The notes: generated by a model from the letters alone, not told the origin. A stretch of DNA of 61,152 bases from JAATGA01 sp047605605 (GCA_047605605.1 JASGFG010000010.1:1-61152); one strand, 5' to 3'. Positions 35,770-44,071 are shown, numbered from the stretch's first letter. Numbers and translations are program-made.

Positions 35770-36704
35770 CGGCGCGCATCCTTGGCCTGCATCTGGGGGT
35801 GATCGCGCTGCTGTTCGCGGCACAGTTCGTCCTGCCGTCCTATCACGTCACCAATCTGGCGCGGATCATGGTGCTGGCGGTCTTTGCCATGGGCTACAAC
35901 ATCGCCTTTGGCTATACGGGGCTTCTCAGCCTGGGGCACGCCTTGTTCCTTGCCGCGGGGATGTATGGCGCGGGCCTGCCCATCGACCATTTCGGCGCAG
36001 GCGGAGGGATGGCGCTGATCCTTGGCCTTTTGGCCGGGGGGGCGGTTGCGGGGGCGGTGGGGCTGCTGGCGCTGCGCACCGCCGGGGTCAGCTTCATGAT
36101 CGTGACGCTGATGTTTGCGCAGGCGGGCTATCTGACGCTGCTCTACCTTGCCGAATGGACGCATGGCGACGACGGCTTTCCGGTGCCCGCCGCCGGGCGC
36201 CGCCTGTTCGGTCTGCCGCTGTCGGACGACCGCATCCGCTATGCCGCCGCGCTGATCCTGTTTTCGGTGGCCATGCTGGCCTGCCTTGCGCTGGTCCGGT
36301 CGCGCCTTGGCCGCATCATGATCGCCATGCGCGAGAACGAGGAGCGCAGCCGGATGCTGGGCTACAACCCCTTTGCGGTGAAACTGGCGGCGCTGGCGAT
36401 ATCGGGCGTCTATGCGGGGGCGGCGGGGGCGGGCTATGCGCTGCTTTTCGGCTATGTCGGGGCCAGTTTCGCGGGGATCCAGTATTCGATCCTGCCGCTG
36501 CTTTACACGCTGACCGGGGGGGCGGGGACAGTGCTGGGTCCGCTGGTCGGGACGGCGGCCATCTTCTATCTGACCGACATCGCCTCCGGCCTGACCACCG
36601 CCTGGCTGATGGTGGTGGGGTTGGCGCTGGTCCTGCTGACCCTGTTCGCACCCAAGGGGGTGCTGGGCACCTTGCGGGAAAGGTGGGCGCGATGGCTGCC
36701 GTGA
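35766..36704 (+). CDS. livM: Branched-chain-type ABC transporter permease LivM
   Basis: A 312-residue second permease, with FAMGYNIAFGYTGLLSLGHALFLAAGMYGAG near the N-terminus, RENEERSRMLGYNPFAVKL on a cytoplasmic loop and LTGGAGTVLGPLVGTA near the C-terminus. It pairs with LivH. The ATG at 35766 lies within the livH stop. Its 3' end overlaps livG by 13 bases. Confidence 0.93.
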   Translation: MTARILGLHLGVIALLFAAQFVLPSYHVTNLARIMVLAVFAMGYNIAFGYTGLLSLGHALFLAAGMYGAGLPIDHFGAGGGMALILGLLAGGAVAGAVGLLALRTAGVSFMIVTLMFAQAGYLTLLYLAEWTHGDDGFPVPAAGRRLFGLPLSDDRIRYAAALILFSVAMLACLALVRSRLGRIMIAMRENEERSRMLGYNPFAVKLAALAISGVYAGAAGAGYALLFGYVGASFAGIQYSILPLLYTLTGGAGTVLGPLVGTAAIFYLTDIASGLTTAWLMVVGLALVLLTLFAPKGVLGTLRERWARWLP

Positions 36705-37384
36705 TCCTGCGGGCGACCGGACTGGTCCGCCATTTCGGCGGGCTGAAGGCGTTGGACGGCGTAGACCTGGACCTGATCGCGGGCGAGGTTCACGCCCTGA
36801 TCGGCCCGAACGGCGCGGGCAAGACCACGCTGGTCGGTCTTCTGTCGGGGCGGGTGGCGCCTCAGGCAGGCTCGATCCTGCTGGACGGGGCAGAGATAGC
36901 GCATCTGCCCGCCCATCTGCGGGTGCGGCGCGGCATCGCCTATACCTTTCAGATCACCTCGATCTATCGGCGCCTGACCGTGGCCGAGAATGTGGCCCTT
37001 GCCTGCGGCGGCCGGGCAGAGCTGGACCGCGTGGGCCTGGCCGGTCATGCCGAACAGCTGGCCGGAACCCTGTCCTACGGCCACCAGCGCCTGCTGGAGG
37101 TTGCCATGGGCCTGTCGCTGCACCCCCGCGTCCTGATTTTGGACGAGCCGACGCAAGGCCTGTCCGAAGGCGAGATCGACCAGTTCAAGACGCTGGTGCA
37201 ATCCATGATCCCGGCCACCACCGTGCTTCTGATCGAACACAACATGGAGGTGGTGATGGATCTGGCCGACCGCATCACCGTGCTGAACTTCGGCCGGGTG
37301 CTGGCGCGCGGAACGCCCGCCGAAATCCGCGCCGACCGGCAAGTGCAGGCCGCCTATCTGGGGGGTGGCGATGCTGCGGCTTGA
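36692..37384 (+). CDS. livG: Branched-chain-type ABC transporter ATPase LivG
   Basis: A 230-residue ATPase with Walker A GPNGAGKTTLVGLLSG, signature LSYGHQRLLEVAMGL and Walker B VLILDEPTQGLS. The segment TFQITSIYRRLTVAENVALA is typical of LivG. It is somewhat shorter than the usual 250 residues. It overlaps both livM and livF. Confidence 0.93.
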   Translation: MAAVILRATGLVRHFGGLKALDGVDLDLIAGEVHALIGPNGAGKTTLVGLLSGRVAPQAGSILLDGAEIAHLPAHLRVRRGIAYTFQITSIYRRLTVAENVALACGGRAELDRVGLAGHAEQLAGTLSYGHQRLLEVAMGLSLHPRVLILDEPTQGLSEGEIDQFKTLVQSMIPATTVLLIEHNMEVVMDLADRITVLNFGRVLARGTPAEIRADRQVQAAYLGGGDAAA

Positions 37385-38060
37385 AGGCGTGGATGCGGGC
37401 TATGGCGCGGTGCAAGTGCTGCGCGGCGTTACCTTTCAGGCGCAGGCGGGCGAGGTCACATGCCTTATGGGCCGCAACGGCGCGGGAAAGTCCACGCTGT
37501 TGAAATGCATCATGGGATTGGTGCAGGAAACCGCGGGCCGCATCCTGATCGACGGGGTCGAGGTCCAGAACCTTCCCGCGCATGAGGTGCCGCGCCACGG
37601 GCTGGCCTATGTTCCGCAGGGCAGGCGGCTGTTCGGCCCGATGACCGTCGCGGAAAACCTAGAGATCGGGCTGATGGTCCGCCGGGGCGGTGCGCGGGTG
37701 CGCGATCATGTGCTGGACCTGTTTCCGCGCCTGCGCGAGCGGCTGGACCAGGTGTCCGCCACGCTGTCGGGGGGCGAACAGCAGATGCTGGCCATCGCCC
37801 GCGCCCTGTGCCTGGAGCCGAAGGTGCTGCTTCTGGACGAACCGACCGAGGGGTTGCAGCCCAGCATGATCGCCCTGATCCGCGATGTCATATCGGGCCT
37901 GAAAGGCACCGGCGTGGCGACGGTTCTGGTCGAACAGCGGATCGAGGCGGTGCTGCGCATCGCTGACCGTGTGGCCTTCATGGAACACGGGGCAATTGCC
38001 GAAGTCACCGGACCGCTTGGCCCGGATGCGCCGCAGTTCCGCAGATATGTGGGGGTCTAG
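37365..38060 (+). CDS. livF: Branched-chain-type ABC transporter ATPase LivF
   Basis: A 231-residue ATPase with Walker A GRNGAGKSTLLKCIMG, the LivF-typical YVPQGRRLFGPMTVAENLEIG, signature LSGGEQQMLAIARAL and Walker B VLLLDEPTEGLQP. The start can be GTG 37365 or ATG 37371 (two codons later). It ends the transporter operon; after the TAG come only hydantoinase-like remnants. Confidence 0.93.
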   Translation: MAMLRLEGVDAGYGAVQVLRGVTFQAQAGEVTCLMGRNGAGKSTLLKCIMGLVQETAGRILIDGVEVQNLPAHEVPRHGLAYVPQGRRLFGPMTVAENLEIGLMVRRGGARVRDHVLDLFPRLRERLDQVSATLSGGEQQMLAIARALCLEPKVLLLDEPTEGLQPSMIALIRDVISGLKGTGVATVLVEQRIEAVLRIADRVAFMEHGAIAEVTGPLGPDAPQFRRYVGV

Positions 38061-38069
38061 GGTCGGGGG

Positions 38070-38360
38070 TTGATTGCGGCCGTCGATGCGGGCGGAACCT
38101 TCACCGATCTGGTGATCCTCGACCCGATACGCGCGCGCTGCCGCTGGCCAGGGGGCCGACCCCGCTTGCCAATCAGGCGGACGGTGTGCCGGAGGCCTTT
38201 GACCGCGCCGGGGCGGATCCGTCGGCGATCGACCTGATCGTGCGTGGCACGACCACCCCCCAATGCGGTGCCAGAGAGCAATCTGTGCCGGACCGGGCTG
38301 ATCACCGTCGAAGGATTTTGCGACGTTCTGGAACTGGGTCGGCGGCCTGCCGGTCTTTGT
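38070..38360 (+). pseudogene. HyuA-like hydantoinase/oxoprolinase A subunit, 5' remnant
   Basis: The ATP-binding start LIAAVDAGGTFTDLVILDP is readable from 38070, then the frame changes and AFDRAGADPSAIDLIVRGTTT appears, then a third frame gives CRTGLITVEGFCDVLELGR. These are consecutive N-terminal motifs of HyuA/5-oxoprolinase-A proteins. Only about 100 of roughly 690 codons survive with at least two frameshifts. Confidence 0.75.
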
Positions 38361-38760
38361 GGGCACGATGCAGTTTTCCACCCGCCATGTCGTCAAACGC
38401 ATCGCCCGCCGCGAAACCCTGCCGCCTGCGTCGAGCGACATCTCCATCTTCCGCCATCCCTATCCTGGCGCCACGCATCTGATGGATGTGCGCTTTGTCA
38501 TGACGTTCCATGGCGGCGGGGTTGGTCGCCGAAATGCGCCCTCTGGCGGCGCGGCAGATGCGCGCGCTGATCGCGACGATCCGCGAGGGCAGCCATCGCG
38601 GCGACCGCGCCTATCGACCCGGACGGGGTGGTGAACCAGCCGCCGACCATCGCGCTGACGGTGACAGGGGTGGATGACGGCCTGATCTTTGACTTTGCCG
38701 GCTCCTCCGAGCCCTGCGCCGGTCCGATGAACTCGGTTCGGGCGCGGCGATAGACCGCCC
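38361..38760 (+). pseudogene. HyuB-like hydantoinase/oxoprolinase B subunit, fragments
   Basis: Short HyuB-like pieces occur in changing frames: HPYPGATHLMDVRFVMTFHG (about 38455), MRPLAARQMRALIATIREG (about 38535) and ALTVTGVDDGLIFDFAGSSE through PMNSVRA (about 38650-38750). Their order matches the intact protein but most of it is deleted. The next 169 bases to the kinase start hold no gene that I recognise. Confidence 0.7.
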
Positions 38761-38929
38761 GAGCAGCGCAATCCCGCGCCGATCGAGGAAGACCTGCGCC
38801 TGGGGCGCCATGACATGGACCGGATCCGCCGGCTTTTCCCGCTCCGCCGCTGATCCGCTTGCCCATGTCGCTCTGCGCGCTACTCTCGCGCCAGGGCGGA
38901 GATGCGCGCCGCACCGGGGAGACAAGGGA

Positions 38930-40450
38930 ATGCAATCCGCCTACAAGACCCGTGCTGCCGTCAGGATGACCGGCGTGCTGCTGACGGTGGTGCTTCTGGC
39001 GCTGACGGCGGTGCTGGTGGGCGTGCAGTTCCGCGCCGACAAGTCGATGGCCCAGACCCAGGCGCATCGCGACGCGCATGTCGTGGCCACGCAGTTCGGG
39101 TCGATCTTCACCGCCAGCGCGCAGGCCCTGCAACGCATCGCCGAGGCGCTGGGACCGGCGCCCGCAGGCCCTGCCGATACGGTGCGCGACATCGCGCAGG
39201 CGGTGCGGGATCTGCCGCCGGGCTCGCTTCATTCGGTCTATAACGCCCAAGGCGACCTGATCCTGTCCAGCCTGCCGCAGCCGCGCGCTATCAACATCGC
39301 CGACCGCGATTATTTCCGCATGGCGCGCGACGGGCAGGTGCTTTCGATCTCGCCCATGATCACCGACCGCGCCTCGGGCGAAAAGGTCATCATCATGGCC
39401 CGCCGGCTGGAGCGCGAGGGCCAGTTCAATGGCGTTGCCACCATCGCCATTCCCATGGCGCGGATGGCCGAACTGGCGGATTCGCTGGGCATCGGCGGCA
39501 ATTCCACCATCAGCCTCGTGCGGTCCGACGGGATGATGATCGCGCGCTTTCCGCCCGTCGAACCGATCAACCTGAAAGGCTGGATCCTGTTCGACAAGCT
39601 GAAGGAAAGCCCGAGCGGATTTTACGACAGCGTGTCGCCCACCGACAAGGTGGCGCGAATCGTCGGCTACTGGAAGATCGACGACTGGCCGGTGATCGCG
39701 GCGACGGGCATCGACCGGAACCTGGCCCTGGCGGCATTCGGGCGGCAGGCCTGGATGGCGATCTGGCTGGCGCTTCCGGCGCTGGGGGCCGTGGTCTGGC
39801 TGATGTATCACCTGTCGCAGATCCTGCGGCGCGACGCCGACCGTCAGGCAGAATTGCAGGCGGCCAACGAGAGGGCCGGGGTATTGCTGCGCGAGGTGCA
39901 TCACCGCGTCAAGAACAACCTCCAGACGGTGATCTCGCTGATCCGGCTGGAGCGGATTCCGCCGGATGTGAAGCAGAGCCTGCTGTCGCGCATCGGCGCA
40001 ATGGCCGCCGTGCACGAGGGGATGTATCAGTCCGACCAGTTCGAGACGGTCGAGGTGGCCCCCTATCTCCGGCGTCTGGTCTCGAATGTGGCGGCGGGCT
40101 ATGGCGGCGGGGTGCAGGTGCGGATGGACATCGCGCCGGTATCGCTGTCGGGGGACAGGGCGATGCAACTGGGGCTTCTGGCGAACGAGGTCGTCTCGAA
40201 CGCCTTCAAACATGCCTTCCGCGACGGCGCGCCCGGCAAGCTCGATGTCCTGCTGGAACAGGCGGGTGACCGCCTGACCCTGAGCATCCGCGATGACGGG
40301 CCGGGCTTCGATCCCGAAACCATCCAGCGCAACATGGGAAGCCGTCTGGTCGAAGGGTTTGCCGCGACGCTGGGCGGAACGCTGGATATCGACGGCCGCC
40401 ACGGCACCACGGTGCGGGTCGACTTTCCGCAGCATCACACCGCAGCATGA
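38930..40450 (+). CDS. Membrane sensor histidine kinase, HWE/HisKA_2 family, canonical catalytic domain
   Basis: A 506-residue kinase. Membrane segments at about residues 11-34 and 268-292 bracket a periplasmic Cache-like sensor domain. The phosphoacceptor box is LLREVHHRVKNNLQTV (His near 324), and the ATPase domain retains NEVVSNAFKHAF (N box, near 419), DDGPGFD (G1) and a terminal LGGTLDIDGRHGTTVRVDF. Kinases of this family commonly feed PhyR-type regulators. GGGGAGA precedes the ATG. It heads the stress-response island and is followed by a NepR-like gene. Confidence 0.9.
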   Translation: MQSAYKTRAAVRMTGVLLTVVLLALTAVLVGVQFRADKSMAQTQAHRDAHVVATQFGSIFTASAQALQRIAEALGPAPAGPADTVRDIAQAVRDLPPGSLHSVYNAQGDLILSSLPQPRAINIADRDYFRMARDGQVLSISPMITDRASGEKVIIMARRLEREGQFNGVATIAIPMARMAELADSLGIGGNSTISLVRSDGMMIARFPPVEPINLKGWILFDKLKESPSGFYDSVSPTDKVARIVGYWKIDDWPVIAATGIDRNLALAAFGRQAWMAIWLALPALGAVVWLMYHLSQILRRDADRQAELQAANERAGVLLREVHHRVKNNLQTVISLIRLERIPPDVKQSLLSRIGAMAAVHEGMYQSDQFETVEVAPYLRRLVSNVAAGYGGGVQVRMDIAPVSLSGDRAMQLGLLANEVVSNAFKHAFRDGAPGKLDVLLEQAGDRLTLSIRDDGPGFDPETIQRNMGSRLVEGFAATLGGTLDIDGRHGTTVRVDFPQHHTAA

Positions 40451-40569
40451 GCCGCCACCGACCCGACCGGCGAGCCGGGTCTTGTCCGGCCGCCGCGACG
40501 CCGCCCGACGCGGCACGTTGCCCTGTGGGCACGATTTCGTGCGCTGGCGAAATGCAGGCAATTCAATGG

Positions 40570-40596
40570 GGAACCGACTCGGCACCGACGGGCGTT
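40570..40596 (+). promoter_or_regulatory. Possible EcfG promoter of the second nepR-like gene (long spacer)
   Basis: GGAAC at 40570-40574 and CGTT at 40593-40596 are separated by 18 bases, against the usual 16-17. The CGTT lies 44 bases before the start codon, similar to the better promoters in this island. Confidence 0.4.
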
Positions 40597-40639
40597 GGCT
40601 TTCCACAGGCCAAGAACGGGCCGTGAAAGGCCGGAACCG

Positions 40640-40831
40640 ATGAAACGCACAAGCAACCCCATGATCGAACAGCCGGTGGAGGAAAACCTGCGGCGCGTCT
40701 ATGGCGGCGCGCAGACGGCAATGGACCTGCCGCCGCAGCTGGCCGGGCTTCTGGCCAAGCTTGCGGCGCGTCAGGACGCCAAAGGGAAAGAACTGCCGCC
40801 CTCTGACGCGACCGATTTTTCCAGGCAGTAA
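40640..40831 (+). CDS. Second NepR-like anti-sigma factor
   Basis: A 63-residue protein whose core VEENLRRVYGGAQTAMDLPP and LAGLLAKLAARQ matches the two-helix NepR fold (compare IEDNLRKVYQEALDAEIPDR in the NepR encoded at 43895-44071). NepR binds EcfG and is sequestered by phosphorylated PhyR. The canonical PDRF motif is replaced by PPQL, so binding strength may differ. AAAGG precedes the ATG. A GGAAC-N18-CGTT sequence (40570-40596) upstream resembles an EcfG promoter with a spacer one base too long. Confidence 0.8.
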   Translation: MKRTSNPMIEQPVEENLRRVYGGAQTAMDLPPQLAGLLAKLAARQDAKGKELPPSDATDFSRQ

Positions 40832-40841
40832 GCCGGCAAGG

Positions 40842-40877
40842 AAAAGGGCCGCTGCCCTTTCAGGCAGCGGCCCTTTT
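40842..40877. terminator. Bidirectional intrinsic terminator
   Basis: AAAAGGGCCGCTGCC (40842-40856) pairs perfectly with GGCAGCGGCCCTTTT (40863-40877), a 15-bp stem with T tracts on both strands. It separates the convergent NepR-like and DUF1328 genes. Confidence 0.9.
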
Positions 40878-40906
40878 GTCATCCGGCAATCCGGCCGGAC
40901 AACCCG

Positions 40907-41080
40907 TCAGACAGGCGGTCGTCCCCGGACGGCGCGAGCGATCATCGCGATCACGAACAGCACGATGAAGATGAAGAACAGGATCTTCGCAATCCCCATC
41001 GACGTGCCGGCGATCCCGCCAAAGCCCAGCACACCGGCGATCAACGCGATCACCAGAAAGGTCACAGCCCAGCCCAGCAT
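40907..41080 (-). CDS. DUF1328 small membrane protein
   Basis: A 57-residue peptide (starts MLGWAVTFLVIALIAGVLGF, ends RAVRGRPPV) with two hydrophobic helices separated by a glycine-rich turn, the DUF1328/YtjA pattern. A strong AAGGAG site precedes the ATG. A GGAAC-N17-CGTT promoter lies 46 bases upstream, placing it in the general stress regulon by inference. Molecular function is unknown. Confidence 0.88.
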   Translation of the reverse strand: MLGWAVTFLVIALIAGVLGFGGIAGTSMGIAKILFFIFIVLFVIAMIARAVRGRPPV

Positions 41081-41125
41081 AGTGCGTCTCCTTGTGAATA
41101 GTCATGATTCCGTCTGTGCGGACAA

Positions 41126-41151
41126 AACGTCGCAGGCTGCCCTGCGGTTCC
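41126..41151 (-). promoter_or_regulatory. EcfG-type promoter of the DUF1328 gene
   Basis: On the minus strand GGAAC (41151-41147) and CGTT (41129-41126) are separated by 17 bases, the alphaproteobacterial EcfG consensus. The following start codon is at 41080. Confidence 0.8.
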
Positions 41152-41335
41152 CCCGGCGTCACAAAATCTTTTCATCTCAAATCACTGTAATCAAATGCGG
41201 AAAGACCCGCGCAAGGGCGGGCCTTTCCCTTCGGAAGGTGTCCGGGTGGGCGGACCCCCTCCGGCGGACCTCTCCGCCCAGACGGAGGCGGCGGCCCTGT
41301 TCAGCGACGCCGACTTCAGCGATTCCGGCGGCGGA

Positions 41336-41533
41336 TCAGAGCGAGCGGGTCCATTCGTCGACCTCGCGCTCGGCAACGTCACGGGCCTTGCCGTAACGCT
41401 TCTGTATCAGGCCGATCATCTCGTCGCGCCGACCTTTGGCCTCGGTCAGCTCGTCATCGGTCAATTCGCCCCATTTGGCCTTGGCCTTGCCGGCGTATTG
41501 CTTCCAGGTGCCTTCGATCTGATCCCAGTTCAT
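41336..41533 (-). CDS. CsbD family stress protein
   Basis: A 65-residue hydrophilic protein beginning MNWDQIEGTWKQYAGKAK, followed by KWGELTDDELTEAKGRRDEM, the classical CsbD pattern. CsbD proteins are abundant under general stress control in several bacteria but lack a defined activity. An EcfG-type promoter lies 34 bases upstream. It is downstream of and on the same strand as the nepR-ecfG-kinase operon. Confidence 0.92.
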   Translation of the reverse strand: MNWDQIEGTWKQYAGKAKAKWGELTDDELTEAKGRRDEMIGLIQKRYGKARDVAEREVDEWTRSL

Positions 41534-41566
41534 CCGGTCTGTTCTTTCCGTTTGCTACACGGATTG

Positions 41567-41591
41567 AACGCGTGGACGGGACGGGGGTTCC
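41567..41591 (-). promoter_or_regulatory. EcfG-type promoter of csbD
   Basis: GGAAC (41591-41587) and CGTT (41570-41567) on the minus strand with a 16-base spacer, 34 bases upstream of the csbD start. It sits in the short gap after the preceding kinase-like gene's stop. Confidence 0.85.
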
Positions 41592-41598
41592 CCCGCAA

Positions 41599-43329
41599 TC
41601 ACCCCTGCGGAACGGTGCCCGGCGGGATCGCGCCCATGGGTTTCAGCTGGAATTCCAGCCGCTGCACCTGCCGTCCGTCGGCGATGTCGCGGTGGAAGCT
41701 GCCGCCCAGTTGCAGGGCAAAGGCGTGGATCAGCTGATTGCCGAGCGCGCTGTCGTCATGGTCCTGTTCGCTGAGCCCCGCCTCGTCCGCCAGGGGGTTC
41801 ACGACCGTCAGCACCAGCATTCCCCCGGCTGTCTGGCGCAGCGACAGGGCGATCCGGGGCAGACCCGGCCCTGCGCCATCGGCGGTCTTCATCGCCCAGC
41901 CCAGTGCCTCGGTTATCAGCAGCGCCAGCGGCACGACCTGTTCGGGCGACATCGAGACGGGATCGAAACTGGCATCGACATCGAACCTCTTGCCCGCCCC
42001 CGCGCCCGAGACGACGATCTGGTCGACGATCCCGGCGAACAGGGGCGCGGTTTCCACCTCGGTCACATTGGCGGTGTGGAACAGGTTGTTGTGGATCGTC
42101 GCAAGGCTCAGCATCCGGTCCTGAAGGCGGCGCATGATGGTTTTCGCCTCGTCCGACCGGGTGCGCCGGATCTGGAGGTTGATGATCGAGGCCATCAGTT
42201 GCAGGTTGTTCTTGACCCGGTGATGCACCTCGCGCAGCAGCGCCTCCTTTTCCCGCACCGAGTTTTCCAGTTCGGCCTCGTCCTTCAGGATCGTGTCGGT
42301 CATATGCTCGAACGCATCGGCCGCCTCGCGGATTTCCAGCGGCGCATGGGCGAACCGCATCGGGCGCAGGCGGCGGTTGCCTTCGGCGAAAGAGGTGATC
42401 GCCCGGCGGAACCGGCGCATGTGCCGCGTCACCATCAGTTCGGCGGCCAGCCAGGCGGCAAAAAGGCACATCGCCCACATGGCCGCGGGCAGCAGCAGCG
42501 GCGACATGTCGTTCAGCAGCTGTGTGTGGCCGCGCCGGTCCGGCCACGACCCCAGCGCATAGATTTCATCGGGCATCAGGGCGTTCAGGGAGTACAGCCG
42601 ACGCCCGCCGCCCGCGGCTGCGGCGGGGAAAAGACCCTCGGGCTGGCTGGCCATCTGGCGCGGATCGCGGTCCGAAGGAAGCATCGCGCCGATCGTGGCC
42701 ATCGGCATGTTGGCGGAAAGGATGTTTCCGTTCCGGTCGAACAGCAAAAGGGCGAAATCTCTATCGGCATCCGGCGCTTCCAGCATCCGCGTCTGGGCGG
42801 GCGCGACGATGACGAAACCTGCGGCCCCCCCCTGCCCCGGGACGGGCGCAATCGCAACCATCAGGTCAGGGGGCGCGTTCGGGTCCGACCGGACCATGCG
42901 CAGCATCGGTTTTGGGTCGGCCCGGAAATCCAGAAAGAAGGGTCGCCGCGAGACATCCGCCATCATTCCCGATGAGGCGCAGCGCGCCACCCCGTCGGCG
43001 CCGTAAAAGGCGATGAATCCATAGGTCTGGTCGGGCCCGGCCAGAGATTGCAGCAGCTTTGCACAGGCCCCGCTGTCCAGCGACGGAACGGTGATGGACA
43101 GGCCCCGCGCCAATCCCTGTGCATCGGCAATCCGGCCCAGCTGGGCGGCGGCGGCGCGAAGCGTTTCCCCTGCGAGTGCGGTTTCCGTGCGCGCGCGCAC
43201 CTCGGCGCCGATCCCGGCGGATTGGACCAGCGCGATGATCCCGACGGGGGCAAGCGCCAGCGTCAGGATCAGGCCCAGCCGGACCCCGAACCTGTCGGCC
43301 AGCCCCGGAACGGGCCATCGCCGGGTCAT
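41599..43329 (-). CDS. PhyK/PhyP-like membrane histidine kinase homologue with degenerate ATPase domain
   Basis: A 576-residue membrane protein. TM segments at about 14-38 and 275-297 bracket a periplasmic domain, followed by a HAMP-like linker and an intact dimerisation box LLREVHHRVKNNLQLM (His near 368). Where the neighbouring kinase has NEVVSNAFKHA this one has TEALGWAMKTA, and where that one has DDGPGFD it has NPLADEA, so the Mg-ATP asparagines and the G1 Asp are gone. It may act as a PhyR phosphatase or scaffold instead of a kinase. The ATG overlaps the ecfG stop (ATGA), so it is the third gene of nepR-ecfG-kinase. Confidence 0.85.
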   Translation of the reverse strand: MTRRWPVPGLADRFGVRLGLILTLALAPVGIIALVQSAGIGAEVRARTETALAGETLRAAAAQLGRIADAQGLARGLSITVPSLDSGACAKLLQSLAGPDQTYGFIAFYGADGVARCASSGMMADVSRRPFFLDFRADPKPMLRMVRSDPNAPPDLMVAIAPVPGQGGAAGFVIVAPAQTRMLEAPDADRDFALLLFDRNGNILSANMPMATIGAMLPSDRDPRQMASQPEGLFPAAAAGGGRRLYSLNALMPDEIYALGSWPDRRGHTQLLNDMSPLLLPAAMWAMCLFAAWLAAELMVTRHMRRFRRAITSFAEGNRRLRPMRFAHAPLEIREAADAFEHMTDTILKDEAELENSVREKEALLREVHHRVKNNLQLMASIINLQIRRTRSDEAKTIMRRLQDRMLSLATIHNNLFHTANVTEVETAPLFAGIVDQIVVSGAGAGKRFDVDASFDPVSMSPEQVVPLALLITEALGWAMKTADGAGPGLPRIALSLRQTAGGMLVLTVVNPLADEAGLSEQDHDDSALGNQLIHAFALQLGGSFHRDIADGRQVQRLEFQLKPMGAIPPGTVPQG

Positions 43330-43898
43330 GCCGCCTGAATGCCTGACCGGCTCATCACCGCGGCGGTGGCCTTGTCGCCATCAAGGAAATCCTCGCCCTC
43401 CTCCAGGTTGAGCAGTTCGGCCAGACGCTGGCGCGCACGGTTGGCGCGGGACTTTACCGTTCCCACGGCCACGCCCGTCATCTCGGCCACATCCTCGTAG
43501 GAAAAGCCCGAGGCGCCCACCAGGATCAGAACCTCGCGGTGCTGGGGTGTCAGCTGGTCGAAGGCGGCGCGAAAGTCGGACATCGCCAGACGGCCATCAT
43601 GCGCGGGCTTTTCGTAAAGCGTGGCAGAATAGGTCCCGTCGGGGTCGGGCACCTCGCGCCGATGCTTGCGCATATTGGAATAGAAGGTGTTGCGCAGGAT
43701 GGTGAACAGCCAGGCGCGCAGGTTGGTGCCGGGCTGAAAGCTGTCAAAGTTCGACCAGGCCTTGACCACCGCATCCTGCACAAGATCGTCGGCGGCGGCA
43801 GTGTTCCGCGTCAGGCTGATGGCAAAGGCGCGCATCGCCGGCAGGTGTTCCGGCAACTCGTCGCGCGGGTCCGGCGGCAGCTTGGCCTTGTCGGTCAT
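43326..43898 (-). CDS. ecfG: General stress response ECF sigma factor EcfG
   Basis: A 190-residue ECF sigma factor. Region 2 has DDLVQDAVVKAWSNFDSF and NLRAWLFTILRNTFYSNMRK; region 4 has LTPQHREVLILVGASGFSYE and AVGTVKSRANRARQRLAELL. These are EcfG (ECF15) hallmarks, and NepR and PhyR are adjacent. It directs transcription from GGAAC-N16/17-CGTT promoters, several of which are visible in this island, including its own. The start overlaps the nepR stop by ATGA. Confidence 0.96.
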   Translation of the reverse strand: MTDKAKLPPDPRDELPEHLPAMRAFAISLTRNTAAADDLVQDAVVKAWSNFDSFQPGTNLRAWLFTILRNTFYSNMRKHRREVPDPDGTYSATLYEKPAHDGRLAMSDFRAAFDQLTPQHREVLILVGASGFSYEDVAEMTGVAVGTVKSRANRARQRLAELLNLEEGEDFLDGDKATAAVMSRSGIQAA

Positions 43899-44071
43899 CG
43901 GCTGTCATCCTTCTTGGCGCCGGTCTGGGCAGAGCGGAGCTGTTCCAGAAGCGACTTGAAACGGTCGGGAATTTCCGCGTCCAGAGCCTCTTGATAAACC
44001 TTGCGCAGATTGTCCTCGATGCTGGCACGCGCGGCCGATGCATCTGGGCTTTTTCCCGTATTGGTTGACAT
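43895..44071 (-). CDS. nepR: Anti-sigma factor NepR
   Basis: A 58-residue protein with the core IEDNLRKVYQEALDAEIPDR followed by FKSLLEQLRSAQ, the NepR consensus. It holds EcfG inactive until phosphorylated PhyR captures it. It is the first gene of the leftward operon, 36 bases downstream of an EcfG -10 element, and is translationally coupled to ecfG. Confidence 0.95.
   Translation of the reverse strand: MSTNTGKSPDASAARASIEDNLRKVYQEALDAEIPDRFKSLLEQLRSAQTGAKKDDSR

Noticed and set aside
34656..36704. A frame suggesting a fusion ahead of LivM, and a similar one ahead of LivG
   Set aside because: The upstream parts are shadow frames of livK/livH and livM; ATG starts at 35766 and 36692 give normal-length proteins.
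40570..40596. EcfG promoter for the second nepR-like gene as a firm call
   Set aside because: The spacer is 18 bases, outside the usual 16-17, so it is only listed as possible.
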